The notes under the pieces: model-generated | Database searches by the model: none | Told to the model about the DNA's origin: nothing | The model's input: only the letters and a program-made list of their open reading frames with translations | NCBI RefSeq assembly: GCF_042427745.1 | Contig: NZ_JBHMFA010000017.1 | Reading direction: 5' to 3' (one strand) | Source: Algibacter miyuki | GTDB taxonomy: Bacteria; Bacteroidota; Bacteroidia; Flavobacteriales; Flavobacteriaceae | Length of the DNA stretch: 64,000 nucleotides | In this document: piece by piece, positions 61,519-64,000 of the stretch | How the letters are laid out: each line of letters begins with the position of its first letter | Numbering within the stretch: the first letter of the stretch is position 1 | Position numbers and translations under genes: made by a program

Positions 61519-63003
61519 TTATGATTTTTGATTCCAAAGTCTGTAAGGATCATCATGAGCAACCATTTGCTCTAATAACAAAGCTTCCATTTCTGCTAGT
61601 TTTTCTGCATATTTTGGGTTTTCAGCTAAATCCGTTTCCATTTCACCTGGTTTGTTATGCTCAGGTAAATATTCGTTTGGATTTTCTGCTAAGTTGAAAA
61701 GTTGAGTTTCTCTCACTTTACCGTCCATTACATCATACTTGATTAATTTCCAATCTCCCATTTTCACACTACGCATCCCTGGTTTTGTTCCACCAGCGTA
61801 TACGCCATACATCACGTCGCGAACCGTTTCTTTTTCACCTTTAAAAACAGGTACCATACTTTTACCTTCAACGGTTTTTGGAGCATCAATTCCTGCTAAA
61901 TCACATAACGTTGGTAATACATCTAAAAGGTACATATTTCCTGTTACACGTTTTCCTGAAGGAATCCCAGGTCCTTTAACTATAAATGGCACTCTCGAAG
62001 TATGCTCGTATAAGTTTTGTTTTCCTTGTAAACCATGACGACCAATAGCCATACCATGATCTGAAGTATAAACAATATAAGTATTATCTAGTTCGCCCAT
62101 AGCTTCAAGCTTAGCTAAAACTTTCTCTAATTGATTGTCTACATTCTCTGAACAAGCGTACTCTCTACCTAATTCATTTCTTATTGTTCTTTCATCTCTA
62201 TTTTTCCAAACACCACTTACACGTTCTTCATCTCTAAGTTCTGGATGTCCATGAAAAAACGGGTGTGCAGCTAAATAATTATCTTGAAGTTCTGGTTGCT
62301 TATCATTTGCAGCAGGCAATGAATTTGGATCTTTATGATTGGTTGCACCATACTTTTCTAACAATTCCGGCGTACCATTTCGAGTATCATGTGGGTGAGA
62401 AAATCCGAAATAGATAAAAAACGGATCTTCTTCTTTCGCAACTTCTCTATCTCCTAAATATTCTAGCACTTGCTTTGCATGCCAAGCACTTCCTGTTTCT
62501 TCTGTCCCGCCACGTTTTGTTGCATCGTGAACCACAGTAAATTGCTTGTTCGCTCCTGGATAAGAGTTTCCTTTTTTACAAGTTCTCATGGTTTTATAAC
62601 CCGCACGATTAAAAACAGCTCCAATAGTTTGGTCGTCTATCTCGTTTGGGCCAGTTTGCTTTTGAAATTCTGCACTTGGCGGTAAATGCCATAACGTTCT
62701 TCCAGACATAATCATGTGGCGCGATGGTGTACAGACAGCTCCATTCATAGAACCCATGTGGCGCGCTTGCTCAACAACCACACCTTGGCTAGCCAATTTA
62801 CTAATGGTTGGTGTTTCTAAAATTGAATTTGGATCGTAGGTTTGCAAATCGAATGGCGATTGATCATCCACCAGTACAAATAGAAAATTTGGACGTTTTG
62901 GTGCTTCTGCAACTTCCGATTTTGTTTCTGCTTTATTTTTACAACTTGTAAAAGCTAGCACTAAAACTCCTGCTAAAAGGGTGTGTTTAAAAAATTTATG
63001 CAT
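61519..63003 (-). CDS. Type I sulfatase lipoprotein (S1 family)
   Basis: 494 residues from the ATG at 63001-63003, which gives a good lipobox (LAFTSC, Cys21). An upstream ATG at 63051 would add 16 residues ahead of the signal. Metal ligands DD at 46-47, formylglycine site Cys91 in CTPSR (91-95), then YTSDHGMAIGRHG and KMGDWKLIKYD. The Cys form needs the FGE/anSME maturation system, not seen here. It desulfates an algal glycan at the outer surface. The subfamily number cannot be assigned by eye. Confidence 0.92.
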   Translation of the reverse strand: MHKFFKHTLLAGVLVLAFTSCKNKAETKSEVAEAPKRPNFLFVLVDDQSPFDLQTYDPNSILETPTISKLASQGVVVEQARHMGSMNGAVCTPSRHMIMSGRTLWHLPPSAEFQKQTGPNEIDDQTIGAVFNRAGYKTMRTCKKGNSYPGANKQFTVVHDATKRGGTEETGSAWHAKQVLEYLGDREVAKEEDPFFIYFGFSHPHDTRNGTPELLEKYGATNHKDPNSLPAANDKQPELQDNYLAAHPFFHGHPELRDEERVSGVWKNRDERTIRNELGREYACSENVDNQLEKVLAKLEAMGELDNTYIVYTSDHGMAIGRHGLQGKQNLYEHTSRVPFIVKGPGIPSGKRVTGNMYLLDVLPTLCDLAGIDAPKTVEGKSMVPVFKGEKETVRDVMYGVYAGGTKPGMRSVKMGDWKLIKYDVMDGKVRETQLFNLAENPNEYLPEHNKPGEMETDLAENPKYAEKLAEMEALLLEQMVAHDDPYRLWNQKS

Positions 63004-63101
63004 ACTATTTATTGTTTGTTTAGTTTTTGATATTAATGTGAGTTGTTTCAATTTTTATGACTTAGTCTTTTTATATTTTTAAATTAGGAGCACTTAATTA
63101 T

Positions 63102-63908
63102 CTAAAATAAAACCTCATCTATAACTCGCGCCACTTCTTCGCCTTGCTGATTAAAACCTAAAGCTTTGTAATGCACATTTCCGGGAGCTTGCTCCCAAGC
63201 TTCGCGATGTGGCTTGGTAAAGGCATACAGATCATTAACGATTATATCGGGATGATTTGCTAAAACTTCTAACGCTGCTGTATTGTATTTAATACTATCA
63301 CCTTTAAATCGACCTTTTGCATTTTCGGGAACAGGTGTTGTGGTTGCGAAAATTAATTTTGCTTTCGGAAATTTGGTTTTCAAATACTGACAAATGCCTT
63401 CTAAATTTTCTTTATATGTTTCAACAGACGACACTTGCTTACCTTCTGTTTTATTTAAGTTTTTTCCTTTAAGGTACTTTAAATCATGCAATCCAACATT
63501 AAAATGAATAACATCCCAATCGAATTTCCAGCCTTCCTCTAACCCCGGTTGAAACATGCTTTCTTGTAGCTTTTCCATATTCGGAATAAACTGATCGCTA
63601 GAACCTCCATTCTTAAACAAGCGATACACATTCGCTTTTCCTCTTAAAAGTTTCATCACTTTTGAAGAATAAGCTATTGAAATAGAGTCGCCATAAATAA
63701 ACACATTAGGTATTCTCTTTTTTGGATGCACATAAACAAAGGCATCCGTTTTATAAGACTTCCCGATTTTGCCACACAAGGCATCCCAAGTATTTTTACA
63801 AATAGCTTCGTTCGTTTTTTTATAAACGGTTTTAGCACAAGCCATCGGAACCATACTGATTCCTACAGTCCCAAAACTTAATATTTTTATAAACTTTTTA
63901 CGTTGCAC
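63102..63908 (-). CDS. SGNH/GDSL-type hydrolase
   Basis: 268 residues with a hydrophobic N-terminus and a possible lipobox (MVPMAC, Cys24). The SGNH blocks are YGDSIS with nucleophile Ser75, a Gly in KNGGSSD, NVGLHDL, and NVHY near the end with the His. Length matches a single-domain SGNH esterase, different from the large SASA-type pair at 46684-49884. In this context it may remove acyl groups from the same polysaccharide. It is 98 bases upstream of the sulfatase gene. Confidence 0.85.
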   Translation of the reverse strand: MQRKKFIKILSFGTVGISMVPMACAKTVYKKTNEAICKNTWDALCGKIGKSYKTDAFVYVHPKKRIPNVFIYGDSISIAYSSKVMKLLRGKANVYRLFKNGGSSDQFIPNMEKLQESMFQPGLEEGWKFDWDVIHFNVGLHDLKYLKGKNLNKTEGKQVSSVETYKENLEGICQYLKTKFPKAKLIFATTTPVPENAKGRFKGDSIKYNTAALEVLANHPDIIVNDLYAFTKPHREAWEQAPGNVHYKALGFNQQGEEVARVIDEVLF

Positions 63909-63919
63909 GTGTTTCTCTC

Positions 63920-64000
63920 TTAAATTGAACGTTTTTTGATTTCAGAAATATCTTCCTTTAATTCAAACTCATCCATGTTAATTGGTCCCAGTTTTCTGTA
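63920..64000 (-). CDS. C-terminal fragment of an unidentified protein
   Basis: The minus-strand frame ends at a TAA at 63920-63922. The last 26 residues read YRKLGPINMDEFELKEDI and then SEIKKRSI. This is too short to assign. It ends 11 bases before the SGNH gene starts, so the gene beyond the window is in the same operon. A charged cytosolic tail, as in some transporters, would fit but is unproven. Confidence 0.55.
   Translation of the reverse strand, partial: YRKLGPINMDEFELKEDISEIKKRSI

Noticed and set aside
63004..63051. Sulfatase start at 63051
   Set aside because: It would place 16 residues ahead of the lipoprotein signal.

Overview
The window comes from a low-GC genome of the Bacteroidota, most likely a marine member of the Flavobacteriaceae. 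The evidence is: promoters with the Bacteroidota -7 element TAnnTTTG, almost no Shine-Dalgarno sequences, proteins ending in type IX secretion (T9SS) sorting domains of both type A (54798-59153, 52106-54577) and type B (9470-19685), and a block of secreted enzymes for a sulfated, acylated, fucose-related polysaccharide of the kind found in algae. I see no tRNA, rRNA, IS element, prophage or CRISPR array.

Layout. 1-323: N-terminal part of aconitase AcnB. 829-6029: an envelope-biogenesis operon (two SurA/PpiC-type isomerases, a SurA-like lipoprotein, a MoxR ATPase). 6167-7479: a small conserved protein and a large unannotated protein that carries protein-kinase-like motifs. 7699-9439: a two-gene ABC exporter with a TTG start. 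9470-19685: three consecutive T9SS type B surface proteins built from 2, 4 and about 11 copies of one repeat. 19871-26161: a stress/nitrogen block: a cytosolic sensor kinase and an NtrC-type sigma-54 activator, followed by a six-gene operon (Cys-rich mini-protein, glutamate dehydrogenase, GreA-like factor, two coiled-coil proteins, UspA). The operon has a textbook -24/-12 sigma-54 promoter at 23582-23597 and an inverted repeat about 115 bases upstream of the predicted start. 26419-34188: thioredoxin reductase, an AraC regulator, the lactate-oxidation operon lutABC, a phosphodiesterase lipoprotein and a flavoprotein.

34469-41216: a seven-gene operon for non-phosphorylative L-fucose (less likely L-rhamnose) breakdown: mutarotase, FucP permease, sugar dehydrogenase, lactonase, UxaA-type dehydratase, a second SDR dehydrogenase and an FAH-family hydrolase. 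The predicted end products are pyruvate and L-lactate, so the nearby LutABC would complete the oxidation. 41451-63908: secreted hydrolases: GH3, DUF6250-like lipoprotein, GH39, a frameshifted fragment, two tandem SGNH O-acetylesterases, a Kelch protein, a DUF1080 protein, a beta-helix/LRR protein, a 1451-residue multidomain lyase-like protein, a mutarotase-fold protein, an esterase, a sulfatase and a second SGNH hydrolase. No SusC/SusD pair or HTCS regulator lies inside the window, so the polysaccharide utilisation locus probably continues past 64000, where another gene (63920-64000) begins.

The most interesting items are the sigma-54 stress regulon, the hybrid fucose route coupled to LutABC, the kinase-like orphan, the giant multidomain lyase-like protein and the expanding adhesin repeats.
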